NCBI GenBank assembly: GCA_040954595.2
Contig: CM082579.2
Span: 10,912,001-10,976,000, forward strand
Direction of reading: 5' to 3'
DNA length: 64,000 bases
DNA from: Balanoglossus misakiensis
Lineage: Eukaryota > Hemichordata
Shown here: positions 36,401 through 48,000 of the stretch, piece by piece
Position numbering within the stretch: the first letter of the stretch is position 1
How the letters are laid out: each line of letters starts with the position of its first letter
Translations under genes and position numbers: made by a program
Notes under the pieces: model-generated
The model's input: only the letters and a program-made list of their open reading frames with translations
What the model was told of the DNA's origin: nothing
Databases searched by the model: none

Positions 36401-39400
36401 GGAGGGCTTTAAGAAGTCATTTCTTGAACTGTGAGTTGTACACTTCAAAGTCAAGGTTTTGTATTGCAATTAAATGATCCAATTCAACGTATTATCACAT
36501 ACATATCTCCATAGCATATTACCATAGTATGACATCAGAAGTAGGTAAATATGGACCAAGCGTTATTGTTATTACCATCCCTCTGACGTCACCAACCGGA
36601 ACTATCTTAAACTTGCAAACAAAGTCCCCTTCGGGCGGCAAAATTCAGTGCAATATGCTGGTGGTGAAATGGTTCTAGTAGGGCCGGCAACGCTACTTAC
36701 ACTGTATCCATTCGATGTAATTGTTGCTCCGAACATTGAAGACGCTGCAAAAGTAGTTACTGATGGTCTCGCTGTGTAAACAAAAGTAAAGCCGGCAGAT
36801 GATTAATGCTTAGGTCTCTTTGATGCTGCGTTTCGGAGTAAGTGTTCGCCATTGAAGCGAATATGGGCCTATCTCTACGCGATCCTACGATTAAACGCGT
36901 TCACTCCCGCACATCCTATAGGAACTCGGGACAATTTATTCATAGTCTGGGGGCAATTGCAAGTGATCTTATATCGGTAACTGAACTCTTGGCTCTCCTA
37001 AGTTTCAATATTTACCCATGTATCAATTCTTGTTCTACACTGGATAGCTTGATGAAATGTTCCGTTTTAGCTTCTCAGCGACTAAAAAAGCCATAACTAT
37101 CTTGAACAGAGATTTATTCTCTTACGAAAGCCGTGTAAATGACAGACATTGCAACTCTGTAAGCCCACCACTAATGATTGTCGAATGCAAAAAAAGGTGG
37201 TTCGTCAATTTAATATTATACCGCTTTAGCATATGCCGAAAGTGAAATTGAATACTATTACACAAGAATTTTCGAGAAATTATCAACATTTCTCTGTTTT
37301 TACGACGAATGACAGCTAGTGCCAATTGAAAGCCTTAGGGAGCATTCGTTTTTTACAGGGAGGGGGGGCCGGTGGAAATCAGGGGGGGGGGGGTTACTTT
37401 TACAAAGCAGTTTTTAGGGGGGGGACAAATTTTATAATCAAGGGATTATTATATAGGGACTGAAAGGGGGGGGGACTTGAAAACTTTGACGGCTAAATAT
37501 TTATTTTGAGTCCACAAAAATGCAGTTTCGCGTCCTTTATTTTACAAAATTTTCCACACCCACCCCCTCCATTCATCAACACCTTTCAATCATTGACTGG
37601 TTTATCTAGTGTCCCAGGACAGGGGACTTGCCCCCACCCCATGATAACTTTGAGCGGCGACGTTAATTTGCTTTTGCTGGGTTCATTAAAATGCAGCTTT
37701 GAGCTCTGTATTTTATAAAATTTTCTTACGTGGGAGGGGGACACCCCCTCCCAAACCCACCCCCTTCAATTCTCGGTTTACAATGTCTCCCAACACAGAA
37801 TACAATACTTAAAAAATAAAAACAATGTTCAGTTTTAATACCCACTGATGAGGGGAAATATCGGTTTCAAATTCTTTTCATGGGAGCGCTGTGTCCATGA
37901 TAAGTTTAATCCGGTGGATAAACTTTTTTTTTTGGGGGGGGGGGGGGTCACATTTTAGAAAAGTAATTTCCAGGGGGGGTTGCCTTTTACATTTAGTCGG
38001 CGACTCAAATTCCACCGCCCCCCCCCCTCCCTGTAAAAAACGAATGCTCCCTTACCTAAATGGTGAGAATGAATTCACCGTTGCGTTTGCTAGCAGATAT
38101 ACGTTAGCCAATCTCTCCACACATTTAATGTTGCCTATGGATTGTTCAGCCAACAAATATCTTTGAGGGTGGATGGTCTGATTTGAAATGTGATACTCGC
38201 CACCTATTTGACCTCTGCTGTCAAATAAATTCCATTTCCCAGACAAGGACTCATCAAAGTCACAATCACCGTCCACCCCAAAATCTGAAGGGAAAAAAAC
38301 CATCACACGTAAGTGGTCGACGTGTGCACCTAGATACCTAGCGGTAGTTCATGATTAGTAGCTCCAGGTTTTGCCTTGGTTTGTATTTTTGCAGTCTAAC
38401 ACTCAAACCAAGTCAAAACCTCGAGCTACTACTGAACTGCAGCTATTCCGTGATGTGAATAGTAGTTTGAAGCGAAGCAGATTTGGGAACATCAATAGTA
38501 TAGACTCAAGATTTATCAAGAACCAGTCATACTACTGAGGGTTGAAAGTGTGGGGTATAACGTTCGATAATATAGTTCTCTGAATTCTTCTTGCACTTTT
38601 CATGTCAAGTTAAAATACTTCGTGACCAGCCCCCCCCCCCACTTATCACTGAAAGCTCCCTTATAAACCGAGATCGATTTCATTCACCCATGACCTTTGC
38701 ATTTCATTACGCCCAGTAACCCGGCCTTTTGTCTAGAATCCAGACTTGGATGTGTTTCGCTATGTTCCTCACACGAAAAAAGACGAGTCTGGATGCTAGA
38801 CTATCTGGCCTTAAAGACATCGCATAACGCGACGCAGAGAGCAGTATTCCCACGACCTTTAACCTTGCAGAGACTTGATCTATTTGAGTTTTGAAACTCA
38901 ATACTTTTCCATTTTCCCGTCAAACCAGACAAACATACAAACATAAATGTGCAATGATAACATAAAATCTTCATTGAGAACGATAAAAACTGACTGTGTG
39001 CCGCAGTTATAGGAGACGTTGGTTTGAGGGCTGCTTTAATTCGATACAAGTAATCGAAACAACGATTTAATAATTAGTCTCGAAACTGGGGCGAAACAGG
39101 CAGAAGTCACACGCGTTTAAATCATTATGCCTGCATTAATGTTGGATAGCATAATTAGCAGTTACAGTATAGAACCAAACACATTTGATACTGGTAATTT
39201 CCATCCGGTCATATTGAAATTACCTTTCAACCTATCACGTACTGTTGTGGGGGGGAGGGGCTATAAATATTCTCACTTGCTCTGCGTACCCTCTTTAACT
39301 GGATATTGAGGCCGCCCTTAAATGACCTCGACTGTACGGTCAGACATCACGATTCGTCCCAGCATGGTAGCCACGCAGAGGAACGCATATCGAGTATCGA

Positions 39401-39784
39401 GTGTTGCACTCTATAGAAGACATACGGGTCGTTTTTGAAAAATGTTGATCACGACAAAATCATGTAAATGCTTAATATTAATAAAACAAATTTCATGTTT
39501 TCAAAAATAGTACATCGGTTTCTGTAGACAATAAACACGGGGGTTACCCTTTCCCAAATAATTAGCGCCCTATACGCAGTTCATAATCAATAAACAGATG
39601 CTATGCTATGCTATCGTATGTAATGTTGAATAATGTTGACGGCCAGATACTAGTAACAAATCTGTTGATCGGCCGTCGTTTTCGCTGGATAAAAGTAATC
39701 AGTCACAAATCAGTGCTTACCTTGCGACAAAAAGCAAATTATTAAGAGTGGAAGAATGCGAAAAGTTGCCGATATTTCCATCAT
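33443..39784 (-). CDS. Secreted cysteine-rich protein with C-terminal GPI-type or membrane tail
   Basis: Exons on the minus strand: 39721..39784, 38056..38284, 36701..36771 and 36183..36241 (mutually phase-consistent), then 35263..35469, 34566..34807, 33628..33955 and 33443..33561 (also consistent). Exon 36183-36241 ends in phase 0 but exon 35263-35469 needs phase 1, so at least one small exon between them is unresolved. Exon 1 is a signal peptide (MMEISATFRILPLLIICFLS). Exon 2 reads CDFDESLSGKW..., followed by cysteine-containing segments such as YLTCLNMVDG, ELCPLNRVYRYAF and FSCLASWNASYTYRY. There are many N-glycosylation sequons. The last exon ends in a hydrophobic tail (MVTIAMAIILISSF...) after small residues, as in a GPI-attachment signal. 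The C-x(2-3)-L-x-G-x-W opening and cysteine spacing resemble the invertebrate DUF7042-DUF7045 extracellular proteins. That assignment is from memory and moderate. The acceptor of 34566..34807 could instead be at 34789. The function is unknown. Confidence 0.7.
34078..34125. repeat. (TTTC)n-like simple repeat in an intron
   Basis: Pyrimidine-rich TTTCTTTC repeats lie between two exons of the secreted-protein gene. No additional exon is seen. Confidence 0.85.
37338..38051. mobile_element. 714-bp TTA-flanked Harbinger-like MITE abutting a splice donor
   Basis: The termini GGGAGCATTCGTTTTTTACA and TGTAAAAAACGAATGCTCCC are perfect inverted repeats continuing into G-rich/C-rich tracts. TTA occurs directly on both sides (37335-37337 and 38052-38054), the 3-bp target duplication typical of PIF/Harbinger elements. 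The interior is rich in poly-G and poly-C and lacks a transposase. It sits in the intron after exon 38056-38284 of the secreted-protein gene, with its right tip 4 bp inside the intron. Confidence 0.82.
38285..39720. other. First intron of the secreted-protein gene
   Basis: On the minus strand it runs from donor GTAAGC at 39720 to acceptor TTTTTTTCCCTTCAG at 38285. It contains a C-tract (about 38631-38640) and a G-tract (about 39249-39257). No further exon is supported. Confidence 0.6.
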
Positions 39785-41176
39785 CAATTGGTCTGCAGAC
39801 TGTCTTTGATCGTTCGTCTCTCAGTGTTTGCGCCAAGCAATCCAAAATAGCAAGCTATCCAATTGCACACATACCAATAACCTGACAAAACTTTCTCGGT
39901 ATGTATTTACATCTCTGGGGTCGCAATGCAATGCAAGTCAATGACAGTCAGCTGGGCATATGACGCGTCGTACACACAGAAAACTATGTGTTAGTGTCTA
40001 GGATGAAGATTTCCTAATATGATTGCCATATGTATCATGAAGTGGGCATTTTGATTTTTCGAGTTTTGACTACTTCTCTTGTCGACTAAGGATAATGATA
40101 AGATCGAAATTGAAAAAAAATATCGATTAAAAATATGGTACTATGGCAGCTCTTGGGGCTTCAATCATAACCCTACGGCCATCGCCCTAGGTACACGTTT
40201 ACCATGTTATCATAGTTATATCAAGGTGAAACCAGTGTGAGGAGTGACTGCGGTGAAACGTATTGAATGTCAATGCATGTTGTCTGCCTCTTCGACGACC
40301 AGCGAGGTTCTGTAATTTCAAACACTAGAGGGCGTTGTCTGAATCCAGCCTTCCAGCTCCGGAAACCAAACAGGACGGGCAGGGAAGGGGTGAGGGACCG
40401 GGAGAGGGGAAGGCTTTAGGCTTTCTTGGACCTTTAGTTCTGTGCGGTGTCCTGTTTCTTAGTTCAGAGAGTACATGATTTTACTGTCTTTACTTCCATT
40501 TTGTGACCAGCTTTTTTTTTCAACTTCGTGCGCTTTTAGACTTGATAAAGAAAACACTAACTAGGCCTAAATCATGATCGCAAAACTTCATTTGATTGTG
40601 TGTCAAGTTTAAGCTTTTATATCGTTATCAACAGTGCGTCATTGGTTATAGAGAATGTTAATGTATGATTAATACCACGCTGGCCGTCAGATCATTGATT
40701 TATTTCTGATTTGATGAGTACAGAATGTATTGATTCGTATCAATAGACATATTGTGGTTCGGACATTAAAAAACGCAATTTTAGCTGTATTCAAATGTTC
40801 GTTACTTTCTCCCACAGTGAAGAAAATGACATTCCCTTTATTTGTACAAGTAATAGGCTTGCCAGAAGACTACAATGTTTCATATACATGTATATGGCCA
40901 ACAGTTGCTTCCACTAAATTTACTTCTTTGCTAATACCGTTTTTCGGGTGCTCATTTCAAGAAAGAGGGTTTTGTTGTTACAACACTATTTACAATTATC
41001 AACGGGTCACCTTGGCAACCCTGATTTTTGTCCCATGGCCTCCAAAATTTGCGAGATGAGGCTGAAATAGAGGCGAAAACTTGACGAAGTCGCATTTCGA
41101 AGGTTATGCTGACCACGGTCTCGCTCTCCTGACCGCACACAAACAAGCAGTTGGCCACGTGCCAGTTGGCCACGTG
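39785..41176. other. Intergenic region upstream of the secreted-protein gene
   Basis: Holds the 5' flank of the minus-strand gene and a dispersed repeat at 40250-40345 that recurs at 63486-63620. No coding region can be supported. The open frame at 40730-41059 has no start context or splice signals that persuade me. Confidence 0.55.
40250..40345 (+). repeat. Dispersed repeat D, copy 1
   Basis: Shares GCGGTGAAACGTATTGAATG, GAGGTTCTGTAATTTCAAAC and ACTAGAGGGCGTTGTCTGAA with 63486-63620 in the same orientation and order. The second copy has extra sequence in the middle. No terminal repeats were recognised. Confidence 0.85.
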
Positions 41177-41691
41177 ATGCTGTTGATCCTTTTAGTAGTA
41201 GCGCCATGCGCTGTTGACTTTATTCATGGTACCTTCGCGGTATACTATTCTCAGCACCCAGCTCCTGTTGTGATAAACAATACACAGAAATTAAAGAAGT
41301 TGTCCGAGGCCACGAGCGCTTCTCAGTGCGGATTCTCCGTAGCACATCCTCTCTACCTGTTGTGTCTTTACCCATGGTTCCCTGGAAACATGCATTTCCC
41401 AAGACCTGGCTGTAGGACTCTTTTGTTATACATACGTCACAGTTTGAACCCAAAGTACGACTTGTGTTGTCAGCAGGATATCAACAAGTCCAACTTCCCG
41501 GAGTTGGGAATACCTGTTTACAGCCGTTTTCGTCCTTGCGGATGTGGCGGTCCATCAGCGAGCATATATATAGCGGTTCGTCCGCATGTGAGCTCAGACC
41601 ACATATCGCAACATTCATTTCTTCATCGACTGTCCTCCACCAATAATTTCGGTCTGTCGTACGTCTGGCTACCGCATTCAGGACATAATAG
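41177..41691 (+). CDS. Possible exon of an unrecognised secreted protein
   Basis: A frame open for about 170 codons from the ATG at 41177 to a good splice donor (ATAG|GTAAGG, GT at 41692-41693); the frame hits a stop inside the donor, as other true exons in this window do. The first residues MLLILLVVAPCAVDF look like a signal peptide. The rest has scattered cysteines, including a CGCGG cluster near the end. I do not recognise a domain. The frame extends upstream to 41081 without an obvious better start. No downstream exon was identified. It could be a lineage-specific gene or a chance open frame in a GC-richer patch. Confidence 0.3.
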
Positions 41692-42267
41692 GTAAGGGTT
41701 TCCCCAACTGATCCGTTTAAACTTGATTGCAGTACTTATTCAAGTACATTTAAACTATATCAGTATTGCAAAACTACATGTATAATAGTTTTAAAGTGAA
41801 GGGGTCGTCACAAATCCCTGAAATTAGATCATTCTCTAAGAGTAAACGAAGCAGCCAACCGTAGCGTAGACTGTATGACAGCAACTGAATATCCTAGTAG
41901 GTCGTGGCGACTGCAGTGGGGTTTTGCTCTGGTATGGGAGGACATATTCTCATCAAGGGGGACACCCACGTGGCGCGACGCCCCATTCCATTTAAAGTCT
42001 AGTTCATGATTATTTACGTATGTACCGCGGACGTCTATCTTTACGTCAGTGCTAAATCCTTGTTATCGCCACAGGTTCTTGTAACATGGCTTGGATAAAT
42101 CGTTCGAGGGGGGGGGGGGGATCGCAGGTCGAGCTGTAGTGGTGGTACATGTATACAGCTATCGTTCTCTGAACTTTGTGTCACCAAAGACCTGAGGCTG
42201 ACTCGAGCAATGTTTGGAGAAAATGTGGTTTAGCGCCAGGTTTATACTGGATGCTTATGAGACAAAA

Positions 42268-42325
42268 TACATACATGCATGCATGCATGCATACATACAT
42301 ACATACATACATACATACATACATG
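42268..42325. repeat. (CATA)n/(CATG)n microsatellite
   Basis: Tetranucleotide repeat of CATA units interrupted by a short CATG run. Confidence 0.95.
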
Positions 42326-42648
42326 GTCTGGTTTTTGTTGGACATGGACCACTATGGGTCAAAATTTTCTGCCCAAATTTTGGGTGACCTCAGATGACCT
42401 TTGACCTACTTTTGCATATCTCGGCATCCAAAGCAGGTACAGCCTTGGCATTTGGAGATTTGGGGCCATAATGAAAAGCCAAAGTTTTGGGTCACCTGTG
42501 ACACCTGCTTAACTCATTATTTATGTGCATACCTAATTCCGGGCTAATCAAAAGGGCTAGAGGTCTGGTTTTTGTTGGACATGGACCACTATGGGTACAA
42601 TTTTCTGCCCAAATTGTGGGTGACCTCTGGGAGACCTTTGACCTACTT
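42326..42648 (+). repeat. Direct repeat pair with about 237-bp period
   Basis: The block GGTCTGGTTTTTGTTGGACA...GACCTTTGACCTAC occurs at 42326-42412 and again at 42563-42648 with few differences. The sequence between the copies is partly similar, so this looks like a tandem duplication of one dispersed repeat. Confidence 0.85.
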
Positions 42649-42839
42649 AACACTATATCAGCACCAAACATATATATATAACCTTGATATGTCATGGGAT
42701 AAAACACAGCATTATGTTTCTACTCATTAATTATGTGCAGATCAGATAATAGAGCTTGGGCCCGGACAATGCTGCTTGCAGCTTTAATTATATATAATCT
42801 CCCAGTATTTCGAACGAGTATTACGTCAGCAAGGGACGA

Positions 42840-42911
42840 GTGACTCCCCCATAGCGGCCGTATCCCTCCGAGCCGATAGGCCAGGAGGGGATACAGCTAT
42901 GGGGGAGTCAC
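42840..42911. repeat. 72-bp near-perfect palindrome
   Basis: Arms GTGACTCCCCCATAGC and GCTATGGGGGAGTCAC are exact inverted complements, with further pairing of GTATCCC and GGGATAC inside. The DNA or any transcript could form a stable hairpin. It may be a miniature foldback element. Confidence 0.85.
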
Positions 42912-43154
42912 AAAAGCATAAAACTTGGTACACTTTTGCATTGACCCATGGCGGCCATTTTCTGATATGGATCCAAAATGACAGCGCCCTCTGGTGGCCA
43001 GAAACAGACATTCATACTTAACAGACATTCATACTTAAGTTTAACACTCAGAGACAGGAATGTGGGTTGTAAAACATGCTTGCTCCCATACATCCCTTTG
43101 AATATTATCCTAATCCTGATGTACATGTATCAGATCAATCTTGTATATTACTAA

Positions 43155-43517
43155 TTGAACGATTTGTTCTTCGAAATAACAACCAGTTCAATACACAAAG
43201 TCATGCAAAGGGGTAATACAACACCTCTTCTCCAGAAAGTCAAGGGTTCTCGAGAATACAGGCAGCTCCTAAAGAACATGTGCTGTGAGAAACCTAGCAA
43301 AGCTATATCAAACCAACAGAATCCCAGTGGAAATCAAGTTGGACAACTCTTAGTCAAGCCCAAGAAAAGAAGGGTCAACCTCAGGAAATCAGTGGCCAAA
43401 AGTCATGCACATGTTTCTTTACAAAAAAAAACGTATAATCATATGACTGTACAAGAAATGGCGTGGTATGAAAATTACATTACATTGTATTTATTTTCAA
43501 AGTACATCACTGTATGA
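43155..43517 (+). other. Uninterpreted 120-codon open frame
   Basis: Open frame rich in Lys, Gln and Asn with no domain I recognise, no clear splice signals and no conserved cysteine pattern. The A-rich composition explains much of its length. It might be a decayed transposon fragment. Confidence 0.15.
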
Positions 43518-45044
43518 AAGAAAAGTCAACAATTTCGCCATAGATCACCCTGAATGTTTACCACTATATAGAAGAAGTTCACATTTAGTGTTTATTGTCC
43601 TAACTGGACATCTTGAATAACATGAAAGTTTCAGTGCAAATAATTGCAATACGATAAACGTGACAAAAGAAATAAGACAACACACACTGCATCAAGCCCT
43701 GAATGAACCAATGACAATCAAGATATTTACTCTGAAAACAAATCACATCAAACTGTCGTCAAAACAGGCAATCAACAAATTGGTACTGTGACACTATAGT
43801 TTACACCACAAGAAAACTGCTGATGGTAGCTATGATGTGTCACACGGAAAACTCAATATGTCACACATCACTTTCTTTAGAATATCTGAAATGTTCAAAT
43901 ACAAGTAGTATGGTACAATGGGTATGACTGATCAAATACTTTACACTTGCGTGTCATTATCTTTTCAAACTTGAAAATCCCAATTACCGCCAGCCATCGA
44001 AATAAACTCACTGAATTGTAAACCACCGATCATTCGTTGGTCTACAGCATGTGGATAGACAAATGTACAACATGGCAAAGAGTATGTGAATCTACAGAGG
44101 GCGCTATTTTTCCTGTACCCAAACTCAACAAGAGTGGACACAGCTTTCCTTACAAATGAATCGTGATACATTTTGTCATCTCTTGGTTCTTACATTTTTC
44201 TAAAAATGAAAAATTTCTGTGACAAAATGATTTTTTCAAAGTAAAGTATGACCGTCCTCTGCAATGCATCATTCTAACAAATACAAAACAACAACAACAG
44301 TTGAACACATTCTACAACTGTACTGATACAAGAGAAAACTATCTGCATATTGGCGAAATAAATCCAAACGTAATGAATAGTGCAAACACAAAAAAATAAT
44401 TCAAATTCATCTCCTGTAGAGCACACACATGGTTATATGACACACAATATTTACTGTGTCATAGGGAAAGCCAAAGAACAAACTGTAAATACTATATATA
44501 ACGCTCGGAAACATTGACAGCTAGAATTGTCGGTTTTCAAGACAACTCCAAAACGTTGCTAACATTCAGAATGAACATTTCAGGAAACATTTCTAAAATA
44601 AGACTTTTCACTGCAGTGTATGTAATTGGTTGAAAAGTGATGGAAGCAACCCAAGATCATTACAAACAATTCTTAAAACACACGGTAACGACACATCCCT
44701 CCATTGTTGATTCAAAATTATGTATGCTCACTAATTTGACTGACCAAGCCACTTTCCCCAGCTATACCCAAAGCCACAAATGAACGTGTACATTATTGTG
44801 AACTTTCAACCTTTGAAGGGTGGGTTTCGGTTGATTGGAACATACAAAATTCATGACAAACATATTATTACTATGGACAAACAATATTAGACAAAATTAC
44901 TGACAACATTCATTTTGCAGGAGGCCTGTGGTTGGTTAACATGCTTGAGGTTCCCAGGAAATCATTGTTTTTGGTATCCCTAAATGAGTTATTTCGATAT
45001 ATTTTCTAATTAGTAGTTTTCTTTACTGCTGATTACAAGTTAAA

Positions 45045-48000
45045 TCATTTTTTTTTCTGTTCAGATAACCTTGCTTTGTACTCCTGTGCATGCTTGCCCC
45101 AGGAATACTCCTGACCACAGGCTTCTGTTATGTTTAGGTATTTCAGTGCATTGGCAGAGTCATTTTGTTCTTGGTAAGCGTCGGCAAGATTATAACATGC
45201 ATTTAGTATGTGATATGGGTCAGAGAGGGTGCTGATCAGATGGGTATATATTTCACATGCATCACTGTACTGTTTCAAGTATCTGAAGGCAATGGCCTTC
45301 ACGATAGAAGCAATGGGATACAAACCACCTGCATATGCAACTGCTTTGTCGAGACACTCTATGGCTTTTAGCAGGCACTGACGATTGCTTTCTATCGGAT
45401 TGTGATGGTATTTGGCCATGTATGTGTCTCCTAGGTTAAACGCGAAAATTGGATTGTCTGGCTCTTGTGCTGCTGCATTGTGAATAACTCGCAGTGCTTT
45501 TTCGGAGTCTCCAACATTGCTGTAGCAGTAATAATGACGTGCAAAATTTACCGTGGAATTGGATAAAGGGGTTAATTCGAGTGCTTTCTGGGTGAGTTGA
45601 CGTGCTTCTTCATAGCGACCTTCATTGAGTGACAGCTTACTTAAAATTCCCAAAGCATAGCTGTGATGGGCATTTTTCTTAAGAATTCTCTCAAGCAAAT
45701 TTCTTTCTTTTGCCATTATTTGTAAAGCTTCTGGACATTTTGAATCTTTACAGATACGATAACGTTTTAGTGAAAGAAAAGATGCTTGCCAAAGCATCCA
45801 ATCTGTTCGTTCTGGAAGTTCTACTAAAGCATGATCAAAGCAATCAATTCCCTCATCAAACGTTTTTTTGTCAAAATAAGCAAAAGAGACACCCTTGTGA
45901 GCATATACATACGCTTTCTGTTTCCCTGACAATTTATCAAGTGACAAAGTTGCTATCAACTTTAGCGTTTCATCAACTCTGTCCATCTCACCCGACATGA
46001 AATGAACCCATGCTTTATCTGCAAGAAGAACCAACTTATCACCAATTGGACCATCGTCGTCACCATCACAGCTGTCGAGTTCTTTCTGGTTGTCGGTGAG
46101 GGCGTCATCAAACCACTTCAAAGCGGCACTTGGATCTCTCTTGTCTTCTGATCTCAGTTTGGACACGTACAGGTAACCTTTGATAGCTTTATGGGGAACT
46201 GGAGAGAACTCCTGGTTGTGATATTTAAATCTGTTGTCCAAACAACACTGTAAGACCTACAGTACATGGAAATGCATGTTATATTGTCATGTGCAAACCT
46301 CAGGTCTCAGGCTCATTAACTCACATAATATAAGAGCTTCAACTGACACAACCATTTGACAAATAAATTTTACACTTTAAATGATGCGAGAATTAGGTAT
46401 TCAGGATGTTTCTTTCTACATTTCAATTAACTTTAGGGGATAAATTATTATCCTCAATGGAATAGTTGTTAAACATTTTCTTAATTTTATGATATTCCAA
46501 CCAATCACAGATGTAATTTATTTATGTATAAACTTCCAAAAATGTCAATGAAGGTCCTCACCTCAAAACTGTTGTCACAAAATTCTTCGAGTTTCCAGGT
46601 AAAGTGGCAGGGAAACCTCTGCAGAATTTCTCCATTAGATTTTGCTGTATGCTTCAATCCTGTTATGTGTGTAACTGAAAATTCTATTGAATAGTAAAAA
46701 CAAAGTTTGGAATTTAAACTGATTTCACGATTTTAATTTTAAATTGAGATTGGTCTATTGAAATTAGCTTTTATTTATTATGGTATGCCTACATTTTATG
46801 AGAGAGTTGAGTTGTATCAAACAGTGAATGAAACAACATAAATATCTATCAGCGCAACAACATAAATATCTATCAAAAGAAACTAAAACAACCAAAATAA
46901 CGTCAATATTGAGCGATTTTGTTCGTTCAATTTATTGAAGCAATATTCCCGTGGGAAAATCAGTTGAAAACTAATAGAGTTTAAAAATAAATATTCTGGA
47001 CCATGTTAAAGGTATACGGTCACCTATGGAAATTAGCTATACAAATGTAGTTACCATGGCAAATTGAGATCTAGCCAATCACAGATTTTCAGTGGGTGGC
47101 ACATGGGGAAAAAAGAGCGCCGTCATATGTTCTTTAGAACGATCAAATACCCCATTTCAGCAATGTATGGGCATGTGTAAATTGGACGTGACTGTATACC
47201 TTTAAGTATAATCATTTTGCAAAGAGTGTCAATTGCAGGAAAGAAAGGGAAGATTTTGAGACCGAACACTTAAATTCGCTTTTGCTCCTAGACCCAAGAA
47301 ATCTGTAATAAAAAAATAAATTCAGCCTTTCATGGCCATGCATACTTTCATAATCGAAGTTGTTTGGAGAATATTATTTTGTTTTATTTGGAGCAGATGA
47401 TATAACGGATGCATGGATATGTTGCACATAACTGCATTACCTTCGATGTTCTTGTCTACAGGTGGCACAGTTGCAGTTTTCGTTTCCTTAAGTTCGTCGA
47501 TAGTCTGAAGTAACTGCCGATTTTTGTCCATGGTCTTTTGATTTTCCTCTTTCAGTTTGATATTTATCATGGTTAGTTTCGAACTGTGGTTTTCACTGCT
47601 CTTCAGCATTTCCTTCAGACGCTGACTTGTCTGCTCACTTTCTTCACCAAGAACACGAATTCTTACTTCACTTTCCCTCTTAAGGAGCGTATATTCCCTC
47701 TCCTTGGATTGTAGTAGGTCTCGAATCTTCTTGTTTTCGTTAAAGAGCGAAGTGATGACAGAGAGATAGTTGTCTGTCGAGATTGGTTCCAAGACACGAG
47801 CAGCTCCTTCTTTTGAAATAGATTCCACCAGAATCTTGTCCGATTCTTTGGTGCCAGTGTTTAAGATGTTGACGCCATTTTGATTGACAAGTCTCTTCAG
47901 TTCTGATGAAAATGTGATTCAATATTGTTAGCAAAATGTTATATATGATCGATACGATGTAACCCCCTTTGCAATTGGGTCGGAGGCAATAGAATGCAAA

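Larger units (their letters stand above)
41692..45044. other. Repeat-rich intergenic region and 3' flank of the mosaic gene
   Basis: Contains a G-tract (about 42108-42120), a CATA microsatellite (42268-42325), a directly repeated block (42326-42412 and 42563-42648), a 72-bp palindrome (42840-42911), a short tandem duplication (about 43001-43038) and an uninterpreted open frame (43155-43517). The segment 43520-45044 is probably 3' UTR or downstream flank of the minus-strand gene ending at 45045. Confidence 0.6.

Noticed and set aside
37338-38051. A CRISPR-like or regulatory interpretation of the repeated G-rich/C-rich blocks
   Set aside because: The perfect terminal inverted repeats and TTA duplication explain the structure as a transposable element, and spacing between the blocks is irregular.
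41220-41453. Minus-strand open frame opposite the 41177 exon
   Set aside because: No splice sites or recognisable domain, and the plus frame is longer and ends at a donor.
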